A DNA stretch of 9,935 bases from Betaproteobacteria bacterium UBA5582 (GTDB lineage: Bacteria; Pseudomonadota; Gammaproteobacteria; Burkholderiales; Rhodocyclaceae): NCBI GenBank assembly GCA_002425245.1, contig DILW01000141.1, positions 1 through 9,935 of the forward strand. The letters are read 5' to 3'. The number at the start of each line of letters is the position of its first letter. The first letter of the stretch is position 1. Of the stretch, positions 1 to 6,091 are shown in pieces. The notes beneath the pieces were generated by a model. The model was not told the DNA's origin. It searched no databases and saw only the letters and a list, made by a program, of their open reading frames with translations. Position numbers and translations under genes: made by a program.

Positions 1-83
1 GTCAGCGGTAACTGGGCGGCGACCGGCAGAATGCCGAACAGGGCGTTGATCGACAGGACAAACAGCAAGGTGCGGAAACTCAT
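1..83 (-). CDS. N-terminus of an unidentified exported protein (partial)
   Basis: An open frame on the minus strand begins at an ATG at 83-81 and leaves the window at position 1, giving 27 codons. The peptide begins MSFRTLLFVLSINALFG and continues ILPVAAQLPL. One arginine, a hydrophobic stretch and a small-residue site (VAA-Q) look like a Sec signal peptide cleaved after about residue 23, so the product is probably exported to the periplasm or outer membrane. Too little is present to name a family. The gene lies downstream of the chemoreceptor on the same strand, but the receptor's terminator ends only a few bases before this start, and no Shine-Dalgarno is visible. The start could therefore be elsewhere. 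The opposite strand is also open here but reads as low-complexity shadow. Confidence 0.5.
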   Translation of the reverse strand, partial: MSFRTLLFVLSINALFGILPVAAQLPL

Positions 84-87
84 GGGC

Positions 88-112
88 AAAAAAACGGGGG
101 CTCGGAGCCCCC
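88..112 (-). terminator. Intrinsic terminator of the chemoreceptor gene
   Basis: On the minus strand a GC-only stem (six G/C pairs, GGGGGC with GCCCCC at 96-101 and 107-112) encloses a five-base loop and is followed by seven T's (plus-strand A's at 88-94). It sits 25 bases past the chemoreceptor stop codon, the expected place for a Rho-independent terminator. The T-tract ends only four bases before the ATG of the next minus-strand gene. Confidence 0.8.
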
Positions 113-137
113 ATTCTACGTCGCCGGTTCGCTGCCC

Positions 138-2222
138 TCAGCGTTTGTAGAGATCGAATCCCGAAATCAGCTCGGCCAGTGACTTCGACGTCTGCAGCAA
201 CTCGGCGGAGGCTTGGCGGGCCTGACGGGCGGCGTTGGTGTTCTGCTCGATCAGGTCGGTGATCTGCTGCATGCTGACGGCCACTTCCTCGCTGGCGATG
301 CCCTGTTGGCGGGCGGCATCGGAAATCTGCCCGGCCATTTGCGATACCTGGCTGGACGACTGGGTGATGCCAGCCAGGCCGGCGACGCTCTCGCGCAGCT
401 TGCCGATTCCGGTTTCGACTTCCTGCGAGGCGACATCCATGCTGGCGACCGCCTGGGCAGTCACGGTCTGGATTTCGCTGACAGTCGCGTTGATGTCGGC
501 AGTCGAAGTCGTCGTCCGCTCGGCCAGCTTGCGCACCTCGTCGGCGACCACGGCGAAACCGCGGCCCTGCTCGCCGGCGCGGGCGGCCTCGATGGCGGCG
601 TTGAGGGCGAGCAGGTTGGTCTGGCTGGCGATGTCGGCGATCACCCGGGTAATGTCGCCAATCTTGGCAATCGAGCGGTTCAACTGGTCGATGGTGCTGC
701 TCGACGCATTGACGGCATCGACCACCCGGTTGGTGGCGTCCATGCTCTGGCTGATGTTGGCGTTGCTCTGGTTGACCTGAGCCTGCGACTCGCGCGCCGC
801 GCTGGCGGTGTCCTGGGCGTTGGCGGCAACTTCCTGGACCGACTGGCTGAACTCCTCGGTGGCGGCGGCAACCCCTTCGACACTCGCCTGTTGTTGTTCG
901 GATTGCGAGGTCACCTGGGTCATCTGGGTTTCCAGCAACTTGCTGCGCGCGTCGATGGTCCGGGAGGCGGCGTTGATCTCGTCGAGCATGGCTCGCAAGG
1001 TGCCTTGCATGATGCCGAGGTTGCACAGCAGCAGGCCGGCCTCGTCGCGACCGTCGATGTCGATGTCGTCAGTCAGCTTGCCCTCGGCAATCCGGTCGAA
1101 CTGGGCAATGGCCTTGCGGATCGGGCCGACGATACCCTTGACCAGGAACGCCGCGCCAAGTGTCGCCAGCAGCAGGCCAGCCACGAGCAGGCCGATGCTG
1201 AGGTTGCGAATCCAGTGATAGTGCGCGTCGGCGGCCAGATAGCGGGCATTGGCGTTTTCGGCGATGGCGTCGATCAGGGCCAGTCCGTCGCGCTGCATTT
1301 CGCCGTACAAGGGGTTGATGGTGCGCAACAGGAGTACGTTGGCATCCATGAAATTGCCCTGACGCAGCAGGTCGCGAGCCGGGTTGATGCCTTCGCGCGA
1401 GTAGCGTTCGCGAGTGTCGCTGAATTTGTCGAGCAGGGATTTTGCCTTGTCATCCAGGGGGATGGCCTTGAGTCGATCGAGCAGCTCGTTGATCTCCTTG
1501 CGGTTGTTCAGCGTGTTGTTGATGTGCAGGTCGATCGGGTGGTCGTGCAGCTTGGCAAACTGGCTCTCCGGGTCGTGCTGCAGGCCGAGCATGATTTGCG
1601 AACGATTGTCCGAGAGCAGGAACATCATCCGGTTGATGAGGTTGGACGGCACCAGGTTTTCTGTGTAGATCGCGTTCAGTTCCTGGTCGGTGCTCTTCAG
1701 GCTGGTGAGGCCGACGACCCCGATGACGCTCATGATCACGATCAGTGCGGCCATGGTGGCCCAGATGCGGGCACGTAGCGACACCGATTTGCGGCCGCTG
1801 GTCGGTAGGCGGCCGTGCTGCCCTGCCGCCGCATAGGCGGCTTGGGCGGCGGCCCGGCGGGCTTCGCTGGGCGGGGTGCGCACCGAGATGTAGCCGGTGA
1901 TCTGCCCGTTTTTCTTGGTCGGAACGATCAGGGCGTCAACCCAGTAAAAGTCCCCATTTTTGCAGCGATTCTTGACGATCCCACGCCAGGGCAGGCCCTG
2001 ATTGACCGTGGTCCACAAATCCCGGAATGCTGCCTCCGGCATGTCCGGGTGGCGTACCAGGTTGTGATTGCTGCCGATGAGCTCGTCGCGGGAATAACCA
2101 CTGACCCGGACGAAGGCGTCGTTGGCGTAGGTGATGACGCCTTTGAGGTCGGTCCGCGAAACCAGGAAGGCGTCGTGCGGGAAGTGAACTTCGTGCTGGG
2201 TGACTGGCTGGTTGTTTTTCAT
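138..2222 (-). CDS. Aer-type PAS chemoreceptor with periplasmic sensor domain (methyl-accepting chemotaxis protein)
   Basis: This 694-residue inner-membrane chemoreceptor should relay signals to CheA/CheW. Residues 18-115 form a PAS domain that aligns without gaps from residue 1 to E. coli Aer as I recall it. It keeps N34, R57, H58, D60 and W79, the positions tied to FAD binding and redox sensing in Aer. The shared register also supports this start. A helix at about 154-173 and another at about 340-362 bracket a helical periplasmic region of about 165 residues, resembling a four-helix-bundle ligand domain. HAMP follows (363-415), then the signalling domain (420-690) with the hairpin tip near 531-566, including TNLLALNAAIEAARAGEQGR. 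The leg before the tip is two heptads longer than in Tar by hand count, suggesting the 40H class. There is no C-terminal NWETF-type CheR tether. The ligand is unknown. Function is confident; dual sensing is inferred. Confidence 0.95.
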   Translation of the reverse strand: MKNNQPVTQHEVHFPHDAFLVSRTDLKGVITYANDAFVRVSGYSRDELIGSNHNLVRHPDMPEAAFRDLWTTVNQGLPWRGIVKNRCKNGDFYWVDALIVPTKKNGQITGYISVRTPPSEARRAAAQAAYAAAGQHGRLPTSGRKSVSLRARIWATMAALIVIMSVIGVVGLTSLKSTDQELNAIYTENLVPSNLINRMMFLLSDNRSQIMLGLQHDPESQFAKLHDHPIDLHINNTLNNRKEINELLDRLKAIPLDDKAKSLLDKFSDTRERYSREGINPARDLLRQGNFMDANVLLLRTINPLYGEMQRDGLALIDAIAENANARYLAADAHYHWIRNLSIGLLVAGLLLATLGAAFLVKGIVGPIRKAIAQFDRIAEGKLTDDIDIDGRDEAGLLLCNLGIMQGTLRAMLDEINAASRTIDARSKLLETQMTQVTSQSEQQQASVEGVAAATEEFSQSVQEVAANAQDTASAARESQAQVNQSNANISQSMDATNRVVDAVNASSSTIDQLNRSIAKIGDITRVIADIASQTNLLALNAAIEAARAGEQGRGFAVVADEVRKLAERTTTSTADINATVSEIQTVTAQAVASMDVASQEVETGIGKLRESVAGLAGITQSSSQVSQMAGQISDAARQQGIASEEVAVSMQQITDLIEQNTNAARQARQASAELLQTSKSLAELISGFDLYKR

Positions 2223-2390
2223 GGGGTTTCCGTTTCTGCTTGCTGCCCATTAATGCGCGCAACGTAGGAATATATAACGTAAGTAATAGTTTTTGTTGAA
2301 TGTCATCATTCCCTAGCAATGTGTCTTGCGGTAGCCGGCAAAAAAAAAAGCCCGCCGGGCGGCGGGCTTCGGGCACTCAGAGGCGCTCGG
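2223..2390 (-). other. Intergenic region between the lipoprotein gene and the chemoreceptor gene
   Basis: This spacer of 168 bases holds the lipoprotein terminator at its right end and an AT-rich block (about 2262-2310) that should contain the chemoreceptor promoter. The hexamer AACGTA occurs twice, at 2261-2266 and 2276-2281. I could not pick convincing -35/-10 hexamers. A GGAA a few bases before the ATG is the only Shine-Dalgarno-like element. No gene is visible here. Confidence 0.4.
2340..2369 (-). terminator. Intrinsic terminator of the Pal-type lipoprotein gene
   Basis: A perfect nine-pair stem (AAGCCCGCC at 2348-2356 with GGCGGGCTT at 2361-2369) has a four-base loop. On the minus strand it is followed by about ten T's (plus-strand A's from 2340). 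It begins 21 bases after the lipoprotein stop codon. Confidence 0.92.
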
Positions 2391-2945
2391 TTATTTCTCG
2401 AGCTCGTAGATGATGTCGGCGCGACGGTTCTCCGCCCAGGCTTCCTCATTGCGGCCGAGCAGCTTGGGCTTGGCCTTGCCCCAGCTCTTGACGTTGATCT
2501 GGTTGTTACCGGCGCCGTTGCCAACCAGGGTCGCCTTCACCGTCTGTGCCCGCTTCAGGCCCAGGCGCTGGTTGTAGGTGGCGCTGCCACGCTCGTCGGC
2601 GTGGCCTTCGATGCGCACGCGGGCGCTCGGGTTGCGCGCCAGGTAACGGGCGTGGGCGGCGATGACCGGGTCGTAGTCGGCTTTCATGTCAGCCTTGTCG
2701 AGGTCGAAGTAAACGCTGCGCTGGGTGCGTAGCCCTTCTTCGTCCATGCGGATTGGGGCCTCGTCGATGGCCTTGGCGGCGGCTGTCTGCGGCACCTGCA
2801 ATTCGGTGGGTACCGGTTGGCCGAGCAGGCCGGGATGCACCCGGAGATTGCCGCTCTGGGCAACCTGGCGCACGCGGGAGGGGTCTTCGCTGGTGGCGCA
2901 CGCGCCCAGCAAAGAGGCAATCAGAAGGACAATTAGGCTACGCAT
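2391..2945 (-). CDS. pal: Peptidoglycan-associated lipoprotein (Pal / OmpA C-terminal family)
   Basis: This 184-residue protein opens with a short lipoprotein signal peptide ending in the lipobox LLGAC, so C16 would be lipidated and the protein sorted to the outer membrane. A proline-rich linker (about 17-75) leads to an OmpA/Pal peptidoglycan-binding domain (about 76-182). Typical elements are the SVYFDLDK strand, the GHADERGSATYN loop, the LGLKRAQTVK helix and the late ENRRADIIYE segment. The aspartate of the HADERG loop and the arginine of NRRAD are the usual diaminopimelate contacts. Pal normally links outer membrane to peptidoglycan with TolB in the Tol-Pal system. Here no tol genes flank it: hemA is divergent on one side, and a terminator follows on the other. 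It may be the sole Pal moved out of the operon, or a Pal-like paralogue. No good Shine-Dalgarno precedes the ATG. Confidence 0.88.
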   Translation of the reverse strand: MRSLIVLLIASLLGACATSEDPSRVRQVAQSGNLRVHPGLLGQPVPTELQVPQTAAAKAIDEAPIRMDEEGLRTQRSVYFDLDKADMKADYDPVIAAHARYLARNPSARVRIEGHADERGSATYNQRLGLKRAQTVKATLVGNGAGNNQINVKSWGKAKPKLLGRNEEAWAENRRADIIYELEK

Positions 2946-2956
2946 GGTCGTATGGC

Positions 2957-2993
2957 ATCCGGGAAAGGAGGAATCATATCCGCTCTCCCGGAT
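2957..2993. repeat. Inverted repeat in the pal-hemA divergent region
   Basis: Two perfect eight-base arms, ATCCGGGA (2957-2964) and TCCCGGAT (2986-2993), flank 21 bases just upstream of the lipoprotein start. A possible minus-strand -10 hexamer TATGAT (2978-2973) lies between them. This could be an operator or a leader hairpin. No T-tract follows, so it is not a terminator. Confidence 0.45.
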
Positions 2994-3042
2994 TCCGGCC
3001 AGTTGGCATTGTGCCGCTGCTCAAATCCGGTGTGCGGCGCAG

Positions 3043-3051
3043 TGATATAAT
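3043..3051 (+). promoter_or_regulatory. Extended -10 promoter of hemA
   Basis: The sequence TGATATAAT is a perfect extended -10 element (TG, one base, then consensus TATAAT at 3046-3051). No good -35 lies 16-18 bases upstream, which is typical of extended -10 promoters. A transcript starting near 3058 would have a leader of about 25 bases before the GTG at 3083, supporting that start codon. Confidence 0.7.
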
Positions 3052-3082
3052 CGCCCACCAAATTTGCACCTGGCGCTTCCCA

Positions 3083-4333
3083 GTGATCTTCACCCTCGGC
3101 ATCAATCATCATTCAGCACCACTGTCGATCCGCGAGCGCGTCGCCTTCGGTGCCGACAAATTGCCGCATGCCCTGGCTGAGTTGGGGCAGGCCAGGGTGG
3201 TGCGCGAGGTGGCGATTCTGTCGACCTGCAACCGGACGGAAATCTACTGCGCCGGTGACTCGCCGCAGCAAGTGATCGACTGGTTGAGCGCCTACCACCG
3301 GGTGACGCACGACGAGCTGTCGCCTTTCCTCTACGTGCACGATCAACCAGCCGCGATCCGCCACGCCTTCCGCGTTGCCTGCGGGCTGGATTCGATGGTC
3401 ATTGGTGAGCCGCAGATTCTCGGTCAGGTGAAGGACGCCGTGCGCGCGGCGGAAGAGATCGGCACGCTCGGCACGCAGCTGCACAAGCTGTTCCAGCGCG
3501 CTTTCTCGGTGGCCAAGGAAGTGCGCAGCACCACCGCCATCGGCGCCAACATCGTGTCCATGGCGGCGGCTGGCGTGCATCTGGCCGAACGCATCTTCGA
3601 CTCGGTCAGCGGCCAGCGCGTGCTGTTCATCGGTGCCGGCGAGATGATCGAGCTGTGCGCCGCTCATTTCTGTGCCGAAAAACCGAAACAGGTGACGGTC
3701 GCCAACCGTACCGTCGAGCGCGGTCGTGAGCTGGCCGAGCGTTACGGCGGCAAGGCCATTCGCCTCGATGAGCTGGCCGATGCCCTGCCCCAGCACGACA
3801 TCGTCGTCTCCTGCACTGCCAGCCCCCTGCCGATCATCGGCCTGGGCATGGCCGAGCGCGCGATCAAGGCGCGCCGGCACCGGCCGATGTTCATCGTCGA
3901 CCTGGCAGTGCCGCGGGATGTCGAGGAAGAGGTCGGCGAACTCGACGACATCTTCCTGTATACCGTTGATGACCTAGCCCAGATCGTAGAAAGTGGAATG
4001 GAGTCGCGTCAGGCGGCGGTGATCGAGGCAGAAGAAATCATTGCCCAGCGCGTCCAGGATTTCAGCAACTGGCTGCAGGCCCGGGATACCGTGCCGGTGA
4101 TCCGGGCGCTGCGCGACTCGGCCGAGCGCATCCGTCGCCACGAGGTCGAGCATGCCCTGAAGTCGTTGGCCCGCGGCGAGGCGCCGGAAAAGGTGGTCGA
4201 GCAACTGGCTCAGCGGCTGAACAACAAATTCCTGCATGCGCCAACCAGCACCCTCAATGCTGCCGAAGGCGAGGACCGGGTATTCCTGCATGCGGCGGTG
4301 GAGCGCCTGTTCCACCTGCGCAGCGGCGACTGA
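3083..4333 (+). CDS. hemA: Glutamyl-tRNA reductase
   Basis: HemA reduces glutamate on tRNA-Glu to glutamate-1-semialdehyde with NADPH, the first committed step of heme and siroheme synthesis by the C5 route, in the cytoplasm. Starting at GTG 3083 gives 416 residues, close to the family norm of about 418. The N-terminus (MIFTLGINHHSAP, GTG read as Met) matches the family opening. The frame is open back to 2753, but that extension runs through the promoter and is not credible. Visible motifs are STCNRTE with the nucleophile C49, the GLDSMVIGEPQILGQVK segment (102-117), the NADPH-binding FIGAGEM (182-188) with the ANRT strand (207-210), and the C-terminal helical dimerisation region (about 300-412). 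No Shine-Dalgarno precedes the start. It is convergent with the diguanylate cyclase gene, with only 14 bases between stop codons. Confidence 0.97.
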   Translation: MIFTLGINHHSAPLSIRERVAFGADKLPHALAELGQARVVREVAILSTCNRTEIYCAGDSPQQVIDWLSAYHRVTHDELSPFLYVHDQPAAIRHAFRVACGLDSMVIGEPQILGQVKDAVRAAEEIGTLGTQLHKLFQRAFSVAKEVRSTTAIGANIVSMAAAGVHLAERIFDSVSGQRVLFIGAGEMIELCAAHFCAEKPKQVTVANRTVERGRELAERYGGKAIRLDELADALPQHDIVVSCTASPLPIIGLGMAERAIKARRHRPMFIVDLAVPRDVEEEVGELDDIFLYTVDDLAQIVESGMESRQAAVIEAEEIIAQRVQDFSNWLQARDTVPVIRALRDSAERIRRHEVEHALKSLARGEAPEKVVEQLAQRLNNKFLHAPTSTLNAAEGEDRVFLHAAVERLFHLRSGD

Positions 4334-4347
4334 CGGCCGGCGCCGCT
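4322..4347. repeat. Inverted repeat spanning the hemA / diguanylate cyclase convergent ends
   Basis: Arms AGCGGCG (4322-4328) and CGCCGCT (4341-4347) pair perfectly around a 12-base loop containing the hemA stop codon. The hairpin sits between two converging genes, but neither strand has a T-tract after it. It may slow polymerase or act with Rho; a chance GC-rich repeat is equally possible. Confidence 0.3.
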
Positions 4348-5970
4348 TCAGGTATAGGTGCCGCGGCTGAGTACGACGCGGTTGCGACCGCTGCGCTTGG
4401 CTTCGAGCAGGGCGTCGTCGGCGGCGCCGATCAGGGTCGAGGTGGTCAGGTAATCCGGCAAGGCGGCGACACCGCAACTGAGCGTTGCCCGGAGCGTTCC
4501 CTGGGCGTGGGCGTGCGGCAGTTGTGAAAAATCCTCGCGAATCTGTTCGAGCAGGCCGATTGCATGCAGTGGCTCGATATCGGGCAGGGCGACAATGAAT
4601 TCCTCGCCGCCGTAGCGGCCGACCAGGTCGGTGCCGCGCAGGCGACCGCGCAGCAGCCAGGCGATGCTGCGGATGACCTGGTCGCCGACCGGGTGCCCGT
4701 AGGTATCGTTGATCGTCTTGAAGCGGTCGATGTCGATCATCGCCACCACCAGATTGCCGTCCGGCTGGGCGGCCTGCAGCATGCGCTCGACCTGGCCCTT
4801 GGAGGTCGAGTGATTGACCAGCCCAGTCAGGCTGTCGTGCTGGGTGGAATAAAGCATTTCCCGGTAGCGCTCGATCTTGGTCTTGACCACCGAGGCCAGG
4901 ATGATCGGGTTAACCGGCTTGGTCAGGAACTGGTCGCCGCCCAGGCGCAGGGCCTCGACCTGTTGCACGATGTCGTTCTCGCTCGACAGGTAGATCACCG
5001 GCAACGCCTGGTATTCCGGTATCTGGCGCAGGGCGCTGGTGACTTCGACACCGGTGCAGAAGGGCATGTACATGTCCATCAGGATGGCGTCGGGGCGGTA
5101 TTCGTTGGCAACTTCGAAGAGCAGCCGCGGGTCGCTGATCGCCTTGCTGTGGATGCCGTGCTGCGACAAGGAACGGCGGATGTGGGCGATGGCGGTGGCC
5201 GAATCCTCGACGATCAGCACCCGATGCATGTCCTGTTCGCGCAGCTCCACCTGTTCGAGGATGCGTGAGAGCACGTCGCTGACCTTGTTGCCGACCGGGA
5301 TGCAGGCGTCGGCGCCGGCGCGTTGCAGGAGCACGATGCTCTGCAGGCTGGCAGGAACCGACAGGCAGTAGAAGTAGCTGGTCGGGAAACGGGTACGCAG
5401 ATCGATGATCGCGTTGATGGCCGCGGGCGGATAGGCGCGTCCCTCGACATCGGGGACGAAGGCGATGGCGAGCGGTGGCTCGTCGTCCTGCGGCTGCGCC
5501 TCCCAGTCGAGGCGTACGGGGGTGAAACCGAAAAAGGACAGTTGTTCGGCGAGCGATACCGACCAGGGGTGCGACTCGTTGGCGATGATCAGGACCCGTC
5601 GTGGCGGGTCGGGAGATTCGCTGCTGTGCTTGGTCGGCTTGTCCTGGGTGCGCCGGGCCATGACGGCCGGAGTTTCGTGACGGCGCAGTTCACCGAGGAT
5701 GATCTGCAGGTTGCGCTCGATGGCGACAGCCTGGTCGAGCGGGATGGGGTGCGAATTGCGGTCGGCGAAAAAGGTCAGCGCGGTGTTTTCCAGTTCCTGG
5801 CAGGCGCGCACCAGACCCGGCAGGTGCTGCCGGTGCAACTGCTCGGTCAGCCCGTTCAGCGACAGGGTGAACTCGACGAAGAGGTCGAACTCGCCCTGCT
5901 GGCGATAACTTTCCCAGCCGCGTTCGAGGGCGGAGGCCAGAGCAAGGATGGAATTAGGAAAGTTGAGCAT
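4348..5970 (-). CDS. Response-regulator diguanylate cyclase (REC-like, REC, GGDEF)
   Basis: This 540-residue soluble protein should make cyclic di-GMP from two GTP under phosphorelay control. Residues 1-110 are mostly helical and may be a degenerate Hpt-like domain; no clear HxxKG site is seen. Residues 123-245 look like a receiver fold without its catalytic set. Residues 249-368 are a complete receiver: acidic pair E255/D256, phospho-acceptor D299 in LMDMYMP, S329/S330 and K351 in LTKP. Residues 377-535 are a GGDEF domain with intact GGEEF (454-458) and an RxxD inhibitory site (R445-D448) five residues before it, predicting activity with product inhibition. The order resembles PleD, but here the first receiver is the degenerate one. 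No partner kinase is nearby. It lies inverted between hemA and prfA and has its own promoter. No strong Shine-Dalgarno precedes the ATG. Confidence 0.93.
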   Translation of the reverse strand: MLNFPNSILALASALERGWESYRQQGEFDLFVEFTLSLNGLTEQLHRQHLPGLVRACQELENTALTFFADRNSHPIPLDQAVAIERNLQIILGELRRHETPAVMARRTQDKPTKHSSESPDPPRRVLIIANESHPWSVSLAEQLSFFGFTPVRLDWEAQPQDDEPPLAIAFVPDVEGRAYPPAAINAIIDLRTRFPTSYFYCLSVPASLQSIVLLQRAGADACIPVGNKVSDVLSRILEQVELREQDMHRVLIVEDSATAIAHIRRSLSQHGIHSKAISDPRLLFEVANEYRPDAILMDMYMPFCTGVEVTSALRQIPEYQALPVIYLSSENDIVQQVEALRLGGDQFLTKPVNPIILASVVKTKIERYREMLYSTQHDSLTGLVNHSTSKGQVERMLQAAQPDGNLVVAMIDIDRFKTINDTYGHPVGDQVIRSIAWLLRGRLRGTDLVGRYGGEEFIVALPDIEPLHAIGLLEQIREDFSQLPHAHAQGTLRATLSCGVAALPDYLTTSTLIGAADDALLEAKRSGRNRVVLSRGTYT

Positions 5971-5993
5971 CGCGTCGGACAGTTAATCGAACA

Positions 5994-6022
5994 ATTATGC
6001 TGGTGGAACGAGCCTGTGGCAA
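5994..6022 (-). promoter_or_regulatory. Sigma-70 promoter of the diguanylate cyclase gene
   Basis: On the minus strand, TTGCCA (6022-6017, five of six to TTGACA) is separated by exactly 17 bases from CATAAT (5999-5994, five of six to TATAAT). Transcription would begin near 5987, about 17 bases before the ATG at 5970. It overlaps the leader region of divergent prfA. Confidence 0.65.
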
Positions 6023-6091
6023 TCTCGGCGGATTACCGGGGCTATGGAACTCGGTTACCATTACGCCCCTTCCATTCACGCCGGCATCGCC

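Noticed and set aside
213..1778. Long open frame of 521 codons on the plus strand
   Set aside because: It is antisense to the well-supported chemoreceptor, is full of Gly/Val/Asp/Leu runs typical of GC-rich shadow frames, and shows no domain.
2963..2970. Strong plus-strand Shine-Dalgarno-like run (AAAGGAGG) upstream of hemA
   Set aside because: No start codon lies within usable distance on the plus strand, and the hemA promoter is downstream of it.
2753..3082. Upstream extension of the hemA reading frame
   Set aside because: It runs antisense through pal and across the extended -10 promoter; family length and N-terminus support GTG 3083.
3113..3880. Minus-strand open frame of 255 codons opposite hemA
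   Set aside because: hemA motifs on the plus strand are complete; this frame has no ribosome site or recognisable fold.
6044..6091. Alternative upstream ATG for prfA
   Set aside because: It would add 16 residues not expected in RF1; start at 6092 gives exactly the 360-residue family length and PET/GGQ at the standard positions.
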